From Zea mays (taxonomy: Eukaryota; Streptophyta; Magnoliopsida; Poales; Poaceae): 64,000 nucleotides of DNA. How positions within the stretch are numbered: the first letter of the stretch is position 1; each line of letters opens with the position of its first letter. Below the pieces are notes generated by a model, which worked only from the letters and a program-made list of their open reading frames with translations, was not told the DNA's origin and did no database searches. Positions 34,290 to 45,351 of this stretch are shown here, in pieces. The position numbers and the translations under genes are program-made. The stretch is from assembly GCF_902167145.1 (NCBI RefSeq), contig NC_050100.1, positions 213,708,081 to 213,772,080 on the forward strand. Direction: 5' to 3'.

Positions 34290-36143
34290 CTAGTTAGCGC
34301 AGTTTGGTACCCATCTCGGGATGGGTCCATAATGATCATCTAAATGTGCCTTTGGTACCCAAATGGCCTTTGTGCTAGTTCTAGGTGATCTCATTATAGA
34401 TCTAGCACAAGTGTATGATTTGGGTCTCCTAAGCGAATGAGATTGACACACATTTACTTCTTTAGGAATCTTACCTTTATAACATACCTTTGATATATGA
34501 CCCTGCTCACCACATTTGTAGCAGAAGCGTCGCTCAACCTGACATGACACTTGTTGTTCGTCATTTTCTTTGGTGAGGGTCATCTTGGATGATGCACATC
34601 CTTGATTCTTCATGACCGGACATGAAGTGATAATGTGGTCCTTATTTTTGCATCCAAAGCAACTTCTTGTCCCTTCATCCTTGTCCTTGTACGGACAGGA
34701 TGCGATGAGGTGGCCTATCTCCTTGCATTTGAAACACCTCCTTTTTCCTCTTCCCTTTTTGTGCTTGAAGGTCATGGAGAGATGATTAGTACAAACAACA
34801 TGACTAATTGAATTTTTACCTTTTTCCTCGTTCATGTTGATTTCTTCATTTATAGCTTTGGGAACATTCTTCTTATTGAGCTTAACACTTGCTGCAATTT
34901 TTCCTTTCTCAAGCTTCTTCACCACGCGCCCGTGGATATCTTGAGAGAGTTGAGCTAAGTGTCTTCTCCTCAGTTGTCGTTGCTTCTTTTTCCCACAGAA
35001 TTTCTTTTGTGACCCTAAAACTTGTTGCTCAATCAATGATTGGCTTTCTTTTGAGCAACAGGGGTTAGCACATGATGATATACAATTCAAATGCGCACAC
35101 GTGCGAGAATGGGGTTCACATGAATTTAAGTTTGAAATTACAACCTCATGAGCAATATTAAGCATGATATGGTCATCAACTAATTCATTATGAGAATAAG
35201 ATAGCATATCATATTTTTCACTTAGAGCAAGTTTTTCTAAATTTATCATTTCTACTTGACTCTTAAGCATAGAATTTTCAGTTTTAAGTTGAGCAACATC
35301 AGATAATACATCATGATTATTTCTTTGCTCAAGTAAAATAGATTCATACCGTTGGACCAAATTATCATGAGAGCACTTTAGCTCCTCATGTTCTTTGGTC
35401 ATCTTCTCCAGGCTGTCGTTGGTTTTGATGAGAGTCTCCTCTAGCCTGAGAAGCGTCTCGCCTTGTTCCTTGTTCCTCCTCAACAATTTAACCAAGAGCA
35501 CTTTGTCTTCTTTGTTGAGATGGGTGTAGAACCGGCGAATCTCCTCTTCTTCCACATCACCGGTCTTATTATTATTAGTGGAAGCAGTACAGGAAAATGT
35601 ACCTTGTGGTGATGAAGACTCATCCTCGCTATCATCCTCATATTCCTCCTCATCATCGCTTTCGTCTCCATCATCATTGTTAGCAATAAGACATTTATAA
35701 CTAGTGGAAGACAAACCTGTCGACGAGGTGGATTCATCGTTGGGTGCCCATCGTTCTTGATCTTCTCCTTTTGAAAGGTTAGTATCACAAGCAATATGGG
35801 GAGTAGAAGCAGTACAATTTGCCACACAATATTTTACTTTAATTCTATTCCATAAATCATGAGCATCAACAATTAAATCATTACCACTACTCATGATGGC
35901 AAAATAAGCACCTCTAGAAAGAGAATCAACTAAGATGCTGCAAGCACGGTGATTGAGAGAAAAACATCTTAGTTCATCATTAGAGGGATTTTTACTAATA
36001 TCAGATGGAAAAATACTTCTCCTAAAGATCTGTCTCAAATCAGGATCAACACTCATGAAAGCATTATAAATAGAGACAGACCAAGATTTGTAATTAGAGC
36101 CATCGCCTAAAAGAAGTTCTACAGTTACCTCTTGTGACGACAT
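34290..36143 (-). CDS. Sirevirus Gag polyprotein with three CCHC zinc knuckles
   Basis: 617 codons without interruption, starting about 40 bp after the primer-binding site. The N-terminal part (DGSNYKSWSVSIYNAFM) is the copia capsid-like region. A Glu/Asp/Ser-rich acidic segment follows at about 150-190. Residues 200-340 are coiled-coil-like with Leu/Glu periodicity. Three CX2CX4HX4C knuckles lie at about 468 (CFKCKEIGHLIASC), 494 (CFGCKNKDHIITSC) and 539 (CYKCGEQGHISKVC). Gag packages the RNA. The ORF ends without entering protease or integrase, unlike the usual gag-pol. Three knuckles is more than the one or two commonly seen in copia elements. Confidence 0.92.
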   Translation of the reverse strand: MSSQEVTVELLLGDGSNYKSWSVSIYNAFMSVDPDLRQIFRRSIFPSDISKNPSNDELRCFSLNHRACSILVDSLSRGAYFAIMSSGNDLIVDAHDLWNRIKVKYCVANCTASTPHIACDTNLSKGEDQERWAPNDESTSSTGLSSTSYKCLIANNDDGDESDDEEEYEDDSEDESSSPQGTFSCTASTNNNKTGDVEEEEIRRFYTHLNKEDKVLLVKLLRRNKEQGETLLRLEETLIKTNDSLEKMTKEHEELKCSHDNLVQRYESILLEQRNNHDVLSDVAQLKTENSMLKSQVEMINLEKLALSEKYDMLSYSHNELVDDHIMLNIAHEVVISNLNSCEPHSRTCAHLNCISSCANPCCSKESQSLIEQQVLGSQKKFCGKKKQRQLRRRHLAQLSQDIHGRVVKKLEKGKIAASVKLNKKNVPKAINEEINMNEEKGKNSISHVVCTNHLSMTFKHKKGRGKRRCFKCKEIGHLIASCPYKDKDEGTRSCFGCKNKDHIITSCPVMKNQGCASSKMTLTKENDEQQVSCQVERRFCYKCGEQGHISKVCYKGKIPKEVNVCQSHSLRRPKSYTCARSIMRSPRTSTKAIWVPKAHLDDHYGPIPRWVPNCAN

Positions 36144-36183
36144 CGTTATCTCCGGACGGCTAAGCCCACACTGGAGAGGCCTA

Positions 36184-36195
36184 GCTCTGATACCA
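36184..36195 (-). promoter_or_regulatory. Primer-binding site of the Sirevirus
   Basis: On the minus strand TGGTATCAGAGC follows the LTR after two bases. This is the standard plant copia site complementary to the 3' end of initiator methionine tRNA. Confidence 0.92.
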
Positions 36196-36197
36196 AT

Positions 36198-37817
36198 TGA
36201 AAGTTCCCTTTGACCCGGGAATAGGATCTGGATGTCGCCTAGAGGGGGGGTGAATAGGCGAATAAAAACTTATTACTTTAAAACTTAAATTCTTACTCTA
36301 CTCGAAGACTTAGTACGCAGTGGAGTGAGAAGACTCTTCGAGTAGGTTGCAGCGGAATAGAAGATTCTGTCTCAAAAAGTCCTGCACTTCAAATAAAGCT
36401 TATACCACAGATAAGTATTGAAGTGCAGATATAAAGACGAGTAAGACAGAGAGTCAGGATACAATACAGAACAGAGCACACAGACGCAAGGATTTATCCC
36501 GAGGTTCGGCCAAGCCTGAAATGCTTGCCTAGTCCTCGTTGGAGTTAGCCACACCTGGGCTTGGAGTCTATTTCAACTCCTTCCTCCGTTTGCTCAGATC
36601 TATCAGTGTGACAGATAGAGCCTTTCACTATTGAGTGGGGTTACAACAGAACCGTGGCTGCTTACAAACTTCTTGGCAGCACCCCGGCAGAGTAACGATA
36701 CGCTCAAGACCTTGCTCTAGCTCTTAGCAGCACTACTCCTCTCTCTAAAGGCTTATAGCTGTGCCTTCTACACAAACTATAGAGTTACACACAAGAGGGA
36801 GAGCGAGAATTGATTCCAGTGAAGTCTACACTTGTTGGCTGCACTTGTACTTTGCTTGAGGCGCCTAGGGGTCCCTTTTATAGGCACAAGGGGCCTAGGA
36901 GCCGTTGGAATCCCATTTGGAAGGCAATACTTTCTTTCTGTCGGGTGGCGCACCGGACAGTCCGGTGCACACCGGACATTGTCCGGTGCCCGATTTCTTT
37001 CCTTCTATGGCGAAGCCGACCGTTGGCAGTCTTGGAGCCGTTGGCGCACCGGACATGTCCGGTGCACACCGGACAGTCCGGTGCCTCCAACTAACCGTTG
37101 GTTCGGCCACGTGTTCCGCGCAGATCGCGCGGCCGACCGTTGGCCCGGCCGACCGTTGGCTCACCGGACAGTCCGGTGCACACCGGACAGTCCGGTGAAT
37201 TATAGTCGTACGTCGCCGGTGAATTCCCGAGAGCGGCCAGTTCGTCATAGTTCAGCCTGGCGCACCGGACAGTCCGGTGTGCCAGACTGCGCTGCCTTGG
37301 TTGTACATAGCCAAGCCCTTTGCACCTCTCTTCTTTTCTTCTTCTTTCTGTTTCTAACACTTAGACAAGTATATTAGTCCACAAAACCAATGTACTAAGT
37401 ATAGAAACATACCTTCTTTTAATCATTAAATCTATAGCATTCAACATGCTTGAGCTTTGATGTTGGACTCATAAATCATCAAGTCGGCTTGTCTTGATCT
37501 AGATTGACATTACTTGGCTCCAACATCCTGTAAAGGTCACATAGAACATCTCCAAACATAGGAACAACCCAAACTAAAGATCAAGGTGAACTTAGCTCTT
37601 TTGGGCTGCTTCCAGTTCTGGTTTTGACACTAGTTCTCCTTCTTAGAGCTTGTTCTTGAGCCTTATGACTTACACCACATAACTGTAGCTGTTACCTCAT
37701 TGGCTGTAAGTCACGTTCTTATGTAGTGATCCTGGATGTGCCGTAGCTGTTCTCAACTCGATCACCCTTGACTTTGCAAGCCTTCTTCTTTACCCTTGGC
37801 TTTGGGTTCCTCAGCCT
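36198..37817 (-). repeat. 5' LTR of the Sirevirus, U3 end missing
   Basis: It aligns with 29897-31536 of the other LTR with few substitutions. It stops abruptly at CCTCAGCCT (37817), where the hAT frame resumes with GTTGCTGAAAAATTG. The missing 284 bp are the start of U3 (31537-31820 in the complete LTR). The palindrome array carries an extra CACCGGACATTGTCCGGTG near 36970 but fewer copies elsewhere. Confidence 0.92.
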
Positions 37818-39398
37818 GTTGCTGAAAAATTGAAGTCTGTTACTTCTGTTGCTTTAACTTCTGATATTTGGAGTGGCAATGCTAAAGAAGATTATTTGTC
37901 TATTGTTGCACATTTTGTTAACTCTGATTGGCAGTTAGAGAAAAGGATTCTTGCTATGCGTCTCATCGATTGTTCCCACTCTGGCAAGAACATTGCAGAG
38001 AGGATTCATGCTGTTGTTAATGAATATGAATTGGCTGAAAAGATTTTTTCCATTACCTTGGATAATGCATCTGCTAACACTAGGGCAATGGACCATCTTA
38101 CACCTTTGCTATCTGCTTATGTTGGTCCTTTATTATTGCATCAACGATGTGCATGCCATATCATTAACCTTGCTGTGCATGCCACATTTGTGGAACTGAA
38201 ACCTTATCTTGAAGATTTTAGAACTGCCATCTCTTTTTTGAACTCATCGAACCAAAGGATTGTTGCATACAAAAGTTTTTGTGTTGCTATGGGAGTAAGA
38301 CCTCGTAAGTTTGGTTTAGATATGGAAGTGAGATGGAACTCTACCTACCTTATGCTCAAACATCTTATACCTTACAAGAGCACATTCTCTGTGTTTATCC
38401 AGACCCACTATCACCCTAGAGAAGAGGGTACTACACTTTTAAGTGAAGCACATTGGTATGTTGCTGAAAAAATATTAGAGTTCCTTGAAAGGTTTTATGA
38501 TTCTACTGTTGTGATGTCTGGTGTGTACTATCCTACATCACCTTTAATGTTGCACCACATTCTTCATATTAATAAGCACATGAACATGTATGAGAATGAT
38601 AATTTGCTTAGACATATAGTTGTCCCAATGAAAGACAAATTCTTAAAATATTGGGGTACAATTCCTTTGCTATATGCATTTGCATTTATAATGGACCCTA
38701 GAGCAAAAATGAGAGGTTTCAACAATGTGCTTGCACCCATGTCTCAGCTGACTCATTCTGATTACTCTGGATATCTAACTTCTATGAGGGCTGATTTATC
38801 TGATTTATTTAATAAATATGATGACAAATTTGGTTCTGTTAGGTTGCAGAGGACTTCAAATGCTACCCCTAGTGAAGGTAAGAGCAAATATGCTTAGGAT
38901 TTGGTGTTTGGTGCAGATGGCATTGGTAGCAGTTCTTCAATGGCACTGGGTGCTGGTCTTGGTGCCTTTGGTGCCAGTAGCAGTTCTGGGATGGTTCCTG
39001 AACTCTCAAGAAGGACATCTGCTAGTGCTTTGCTTCATGCAGCAAGCACTCCTGGTATTTCTGGTTCTGAACTAGCTGCTTATCTAGATAGTGACACTGT
39101 TCAGAAGTTTGATGATGAATTAAATCTCCTAGATTGGTGGCATGATCACAAACTTACTTATCCAGTACTTTCAATCCTAGCTAAAGATATCATTTCAGTT
39201 CCTGTCTCTACTGTGAGTTCAGAATCAGCATTTAGTCTTGCAGGTAGGCTCATTGAGGAGCGGCGTCGTCGACTTGGCTCAGGAATGGTGGAGATGCTTT
39301 CCTTGCTAAAGGACTGGGAGGCAGCAGATGCAAGAATGCAGCACACAACAGAAGATAAGATCCTGGAAGAGTCCTTTAGAGATTTATTCATTGATTAG
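37818..39398 (+). pseudogene. hAT transposase, 3' part: catalytic and dimerisation domains, in-frame TAG
   Basis: The same frame as the 5' part resumes after the retrotransposon. It carries the RNase H-like hAT core: LTSDIWSG (first Asp) near the start, ITLDNASAN (second Asp), CACHIINL and VRWNSTY. The C-terminal hAT dimerisation region has SSESAFSLAGR (third acid, Glu) and ends FRDLFID. A TAG at 38895-38897 separates the two halves, most simply a former TGG (YAWDL). No frameshift is present, so decay is limited to two nonsense codons and the insertion. Such transposases cut and join the transposon ends; this copy cannot. Confidence 0.92.
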
Positions 39399-39967
39399 TA
39401 TGTTCTGGTATTCTGGAATCTGGACATGTAATGTGGGACTGTGGGTTCTGGACATGTAACTTAAGTCTGTGATGAACTAAGTGATGAAATAATGAAATTA
39501 TTGAGCTCGGCTGTACTCTTTTCCTATCTAGGGTTTCTCACGAGGTGTGAGTTTTACCTAGATAGGTTTTTAACGAGGCAGCCATTGCACCAGCTCAAAC
39601 TAAATAATGTGTTATGTGTTGTGATTGTGTATTAGATTTTGCTGTAAAATATGTATTAGATTTTGTTGTTCTGTACTGAGTTTTACCTAGGGCTGTCGGG
39701 CCGGCACGAACCCTAACGTGCTCCGGGCTATCGGGCCGGCACGACACGGTTAACAATCCCCCGTGCCGTGCTTGGGCATGGGGGTGAGCACGTCGAGCGG
39801 CACGACACGACCCGATTATGTAAACGGGTCTGGCGTGCTCGGGCCTGTCGTGTCGTGCCCTAGTCGGGCCCGTGCCGGGTCGGGCCGTGCCGCCCGTTTG
39901 GCCATTTATATGTCCAACCAATGATTGTGTGGCTTGCTAACTTTGACTCTTTTTCCATCTGCTTTAA

Positions 39968-40252
39968 GAGCATCTCAAATAGACCAGCCAAATAACTTGT
40001 TAAGTTAAAATTTAGATATTTAACAACAAAATAATTATCCAACAAAATAGCCATCTAACTAGTCAAGTCATCCAACTCTCTAAATTGCCCTATCGCTAGC
40101 CAAACTTGGCTAGCCACTCTAGCTAGTCAAACTAAGTTGCATGTCAGAGAGTCTGTTGGAATGAGATGCTACATATATAGTTTAATCTGTATAGAGAGAT
40201 AAATAAAAAGTCAAATAGAGAGTAAAAAATATAGAGTCTCTTAGAGATGCTC
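39968..40252. mobile_element. PIF/Harbinger-like MITE with GAGCATCTC ends (285 bp)
   Basis: The ends GAGCATCTCAAATAG and, inverted, GAGCATCTCTAAGAG are flanked by TAA at 39965-39967 and 40253-40255. It is related by its ends to the MITE at 23620 and by chance or common descent has the same length. Confidence 0.85.
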
Positions 40253-40499
40253 TAATAGTGCTAGAGCCGAAAGAAATAGTTGTCGATCGTTGGTAGGTGA
40301 ACACGTGTTGCAAATCCGAAGCGGCATGTAATACTAATGATATATTATAGATATTAAATATATATAGTTAAAGTTTTAAAAATATTTTCATAAAAATAGA
40401 ATGACAACTATTTTGAAATGGAGTGAGTAATAGTACAGTCAAGTGTGACTGCCCAAACCATGAGTCAAATTTTGAGTCGTAGTAGGTGCTATATGCATT

Positions 40500-41410
40500 A
40501 GTATAAAAGATCTCTAAGTTGGCGGTACGCACAAATTTTTACTTGCGGTTTTCAGTTACCACACGTCAGTGAAAATAAACAGCTGGGCCAGCTTAAGGAA
40601 CCGTCAGTGGAAACATATTTCCACTTGCGGTTCACTTAACACAACCATCAGTGAAAATGATCTATTTATACCGACGGTTCACTTAACACAACCGCGAGCG
40701 GAAATGAGTTATTTCCACTGTCGATTGTGTTAACACAGGCGTCAATGAAAATACAAGAGGAACATGGTCCTATTAGTTGTGGGTTTGAACAAGATTCAAG
40801 TCAAACTTATAGAATTTTGACTACAATTAACTATTTTGTTATGTAGTTTTAAAACTTAATATTTATATGCACATATTTGTCTTAAAAAGTACTTATATAA
40901 AAGTTTTGAATGTATTAAGAGTTTATTTGCATTTTAATAAAAAAACATTGGTCAAAGATATATTTTGTAGACCGTGTCGTTGTCCTAAACAACAACTAGT
41001 AATAGTACATCGGAGGGGTACATTACAACACTGTACGAGAGAGTATTCAGTATGACAATACATTACAACATAAATCAGATTCATCTGACTACTTCATTAC
41101 ATCCACTGAGATGTACTTTGTTTGAGAATGTGTGAAGCATGTATGATTGTACACAGAAGACTTTTATGTATATAAATGTATGATATAATTTAATTCCATG
41201 ATATTTTCAATATCAATATATGTGTGTAAATAAATATAAATTTCAGTTTTGTTTGAAAATTTGAAAAAAAAAACTGGAAAACTTCGACCGACGGCCAAAT
41301 AAAGAAAACTGCCAGTGGAAAGTGTATTTCCACTATCAGTTTTATTAAGCAAATTGTCAGTGAAAATTACATTTCTAATGTCCTCTAGCACTAACGACAT
41401 TAAAAAACGA
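40500..41410. mobile_element. Degenerate DNA transposon with subterminal repeats (CACTA-like)
   Basis: At both sides of an AT-rich core, short alternating blocks recur: CAGTGGAAA, TTTCCACT and GGTTCACTTAACACAACC near 40610-40730, and CAGTGGAAAGTGTATTTCCACT near 41314. Alternating direct and inverted subterminal units of this kind are typical of plant CACTA elements and their deletion derivatives. I cannot find intact termini or a 3-bp duplication, so the superfamily is tentative. Confidence 0.45.
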
Positions 41411-43329
41411 CAATACAAATAGCTTTAGGACCGTAACTGTAGCCATTCCGGTATGCACGCGCTGGGGCTATAACGGAGGACCAAGCGAACTGAACTCCGA
41501 GTTTTGCTATAAGTAGTCTGCGTGGATTATGTCGTCTTCTTGTCCGTTTTAATTCCTTATTCTCTCTCTTTTTTACTAAAAATAACAAATATAAGGACAT
41601 TCTCCCTCCATTCACAAATATACGACATCGTTAACATTTTAAAAATAAGACTTTAATCACTCGTCTCATCTTATTTTGATAGAATATTTTTGCCAACATG
41701 TTGCAAAGAGGAGACTAGGAGATAGGTTGCAGTTATCTGTCAAGCCCTTCGATACGTTAGTGGTCAATCATCTAGCTAGAATACGTTAGTGGTTAAATAG
41801 AATATTTTTTGCCAACATTTTGCCAATATTTTATACGTATATATTATTCTGTCAGCATAACGAATTATCGATCATACACTTTGGTTTACCCGTGGTCTTC
41901 CCCGGACCCAAAACTATACTTGTCTCATGCCTTTATTCCTACCACATATTTAAAGATAACAGAGATCCAAATATGCATGTGCTATCATGCCGAATTATTC
42001 TCAGATCCGAACATCATCGTCATGCACAGATAATGACCTGGACCTCGAATTCCAGAGTGAACTCCAGGTAAGGGGTATCGATTTCATCATCAGTTACTCC
42101 GGCCCCAACCAGGCAACCAGATCGACGAGTTGCCTACCACTTACTTGGGCGTACTCCAGTGGCCGCCGGCCACATCGATGCAAAGATCTACTGGTAGCAA
42201 TATTACTGGTAGCAATCTAGGGTGACAACATGATTAGCAGCGCATCAATCAGTAATTCAGTACCCGCGAATTCCCTGGGTAGACCGCGCAAAACCCCGCA
42301 GGAAACGGCATGCGACGACGACGACGACTCGGTTGAACTGAAACGTCACAGGGACCACGCGCGCGGCCATGCCATGCATTACCGTACAAGCGTATCAGAC
42401 CAGACCCCTGCGGCGGTGAAATGAAATCTACTGCTTGGCGGGTTTGCTAGCTGCGGAATAGTATGAGACCTGACGACGCGAGCATGGAGAGTGGAGACCG
42501 GGGTTTACCGTCTCCATCGGTCCTCCTCGATAGCTCCGTCGTCGTCTCCGTTCGTCCGTCTCCATGGATCCACCCACAGTCCGAGACAGGCACGTCAGTT
42601 CACTAGTTTACTATTTATTTTTGGACGGAGAGATTACATGCTTACGACCGAGATAGATCGAGATGGTGACAGTAATTACGATCCCGACGACAGGTTAAAA
42701 GTGCAGCACATACGACACGGCGCGGCCGACGACTGCGTCAGTCCCAACTGCCAACCAACGGTGCCGTGACGGTTCATCCGAGCCGTCGAGAAGGTCAGGG
42801 AGTCTTCGGTCGTGCTCCCAATCTCTAGTTAACACCCTCCTTGACCCTCTTTCCGCTTTGTTCTAATCGATCTATGACGACCAAGAAACAAGCGGCATAG
42901 TCACACGTACTATTGAATATTGATTGATTGATTGATAGTACAAAATGTTTTTAGATGACTCGCGGACTCCGACAGTCTAGTCGACACGATGACATTATAC
43001 ACCTATATACTGACGGAAAGAAATTCAGGACAGTTGGCAAGTCTTTGTTGCTGAATCCGTCTTCGATGACCTGTGCGCGCGGCTTCAAACTTTGACGGTG
43101 AAAATTAGGTGCTCAAGTGAGGGTGACAGCAGGGTCTGGCTGGTCATGTACTCGATCCAGTATGTACCATCTGGTGGCAATATAAAAGCTTTGACGGTGG
43201 AAGAAAAAAACTACATGATCGCTGAGTGGCCAAGGTTAATATAAAAGCTTAATAAGGAAAAGAAGGTACTAATTATACATAGATTTCTTGTGATAATCTA
43301 ATGGGGCTTAGATTAAAGGAAGAGATCCA
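41411..43329. other. Intergenic, no gene supported
   Basis: Mixed composition with a GC-richer part at 42050-42780. Short ORFs on both strands show no family signature. An exonic or untranslated origin for the GC-rich part cannot be excluded. Confidence 0.35.
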
Positions 43330-43943
43330 TATTACTCCCTTCACATATGGACAATATCCATATGCCTAAAGATTTTTTAGTTCGTTTTACCTCTCCAACT
43401 ATTTGAATTGGTTCAATCTATCCCTTAATAAAATGTCTTTTTTATTTCTTTGTGACAAGCTAAGTCTCCAATTCAATTTTTGATGGTTACTAGCTAATAA
43501 TGACATAATTTAGCCTAAAAATATATTATGAATCATCATAATTATTTTGATACGGTATAGATCAGGTAAGATAATGATTTTAATGGTATAAAACTAAATA
43601 TTTTCTGAGGTGATTGAGGACATCATAACTTATATTAAAAGTATGTTAAGAATTTTTCATCGTTATTGCATATTTAGTTTTGTACCACTAAAGTTATTGT
43701 CTTATCTGATCTTTAACATATCAAAATAATTATAAAAGTTATAATAGATTTTTTAGGGTAAGTTATGTCATTAGCTACTAACAAACAAAATTTTGAACTG
43801 AAAACTCAGTTTGCATATAGACAAATAAAAAAGGCAAATTTTGTCAAGGGGTAATTTGAACCAACTCAAATAGGTGGACAGGAAAATGAACTGAAAATAC
43901 TTTAGGAGGTCATATGGACATCATTCATAGGTGAGAGGAGTAA
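43330..43943. repeat. Foldback element: about 0.6-kb imperfect inverted repeat
   Basis: The left arm starts ATTACTCCCTTCACATATGG. The right arm, read inverted, starts ATTACTCCTCTCACCTATG. Inner blocks pair as well: CAAATAGT/AATTTGAATTGG with CCAACTCAAATAGG, AGCTAATAATGACATAA with GTTATGTCATTAGCTA, and AAAACTAAATAT with GCATATTTAGTTTTG. The loop is around 43600-43670. Transcription would give a long hairpin. No clear target duplication (AT or ATAT) and no coding capacity. Confidence 0.8.
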
Positions 43944-44973
43944 TATATATGGACTTCTTCCAAATATATATAAAGAACCAAGGTATCCTATGTGCAACTA
44001 AGACTTTGATTAAGCATTGTTATCTCTATCACAACGAGTTATGCAACCTAGGTTACAAAACCAAGCTGCTAGCCTATGACTAAGCTAGGAAGATAAACCA
44101 TATAACTAAGGTAACACAATATAAAAATAAAAGCTTAAATGCAATATATATATATATATATAAACTCAAATTGATGCGTTGGTATTTTTACCATGTGTCA
44201 AGAAGTGGCAAGTTTTCCCCTAATTCTTCTTGGAGCCCCATGCAAGGAAACGACTACGCGAGGACCAAGTTACCGGTCAAGTAACTCTGTCGATAGCCTC
44301 AGACCTTTTCCACGTGCAAGTGGTGCTCCAGAAGTGGCCTCTTCCATATGCTTCACATCGTATGCAGTATCGAGTTTTCGATTGAAACATCACGAACCTC
44401 GTTTCCTTCAATGCACGGTGACGATCGTATCACAAACGTAGTTGATTTGATCTCGCAAGACTTACAAGCACCACTCGGTACAGTTACAATGGTGTGCGCA
44501 AGTACAAAGGGTTTGAGGATTTCTATCTTTACTTCCAATTACTAGGCAAAACCTAGATCAAGTGCTAATGAAATGATCTAACTAAACTAAACACTTCACA
44601 AAGGACCTACGGGAATCACTAGGTGATATTCGAGCACTTGGTTATCTAGAGATGGAGGAATGGACTCTCAACACTCTAGCAATGTTTCCTAGCTCCCACA
44701 TATATCAAATGACCGGTTAGGGTGGTATATATAGTGCATAAGTTCAAATCCACGGTTAGAAGTAATGTAGAATTTTTGCATACTCACCGGACACTAGCAT
44801 GGTGCATGCACTGATATCAGCTAGCCATTAGAACTAGCCATTGTTGACCATTTATGTAAGAGCATCTGATACTTTCATTAGTGTTACATCGGATTGTCCA
44901 ATGTGTTATAACCTTTCTCATATTGCAACCTCTTTAATAAGTACCTATCTGGTGGGGTATATCCGGCGCTTTA

Positions 44974-45348
44974 GGCTATTCACAATGGAGGTTTCATGGG
45001 ATGTTTCATGTATTAATTAGCCTGCCACATCAGCTATTTTGATGACATGTCACATCATTTAAGAAGGAAGAGTTTCATGGAGTTTCATGGAGTTTCATGG
45101 GGATGAAACCATGTTAACTCGTTTCCAAGATCTTGGAAACTGTGTGAAACCTCCACTGAGAGTGTTTTGTTTCATCTTCATATAATTGAGTAAATCATAT
45201 TGGTTATTTATATGCAGCATTTAAGAAGTATGTTGACATATGAAATAGTGAGATGAAACTCTCTATTGAGAGAGGATATTTCATTCATCCATAAATCTGA
45301 TGTGGCATTTTTGGAAACAGTGACATGAAATCCCCATTGTGAATAGCC
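44974..45348. mobile_element. PIF/Harbinger-like MITE with GGCTATTCACAATGG ends (375 bp)
   Basis: Perfect inverted ends GGCTATTCACAATGG are flanked by TTA at 44971-44973 and 45349-45351. The interior contains repeated GTTTCATGGA-type blocks and no ORF. Perfect ends and duplication suggest a young insertion. Confidence 0.94.
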
Positions 45349-45351
45349 TTA

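Larger units (their letters stand above)
29897..37817 (-). mobile_element. Gag-only Sirevirus inserted in the hAT transposase
   Basis: A minus-strand LTR element with a complete 3' LTR (29897-31820) and a 5' LTR at 36198-37817 missing its first 284 bp. A primer-binding site and one gag ORF follow the 5' LTR. Between gag and the 3' LTR are only 2.5 kb without any pol homology, so it could move only with enzymes from elsewhere. The host frame reads ERHAI at the left junction and VAEKLKSV at the right, continuing the expected hAT sequence. Thus little host sequence was lost although the U3 end and the duplication are gone on the right. The flanking base pattern (CTATA left, GTTGC right) shows no target duplication. 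Confidence 0.92.
28270..39910 (+). mobile_element. hAT transposon with full ends, interrupted by a Sirevirus
   Basis: A perfect 8-bp target duplication TGTCCAAC flanks the element at 28262-28269 and 39911-39918. The terminal inverted repeats are TAGAGATGGCCA and, inverted, TATAAATGGCCA (10 of 12 identical). GC-rich subterminal arrays of GGGCCGGCACG-type units lie at 28285-28460 and 39690-39900. It encodes a hAT transposase broken by two TAG codons and by a retrotransposon at 29897-37817. Without that insert the transposon would be about 3.7 kb, a normal autonomous hAT size. It sits in or immediately next to the probable chromovirus LTR. Confidence 0.95.

Noticed and set aside
41900..42780. 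Possible host exon in the GC-richer stretch
   Set aside because: No ORF with consistent splice borders or recognisable protein motif.
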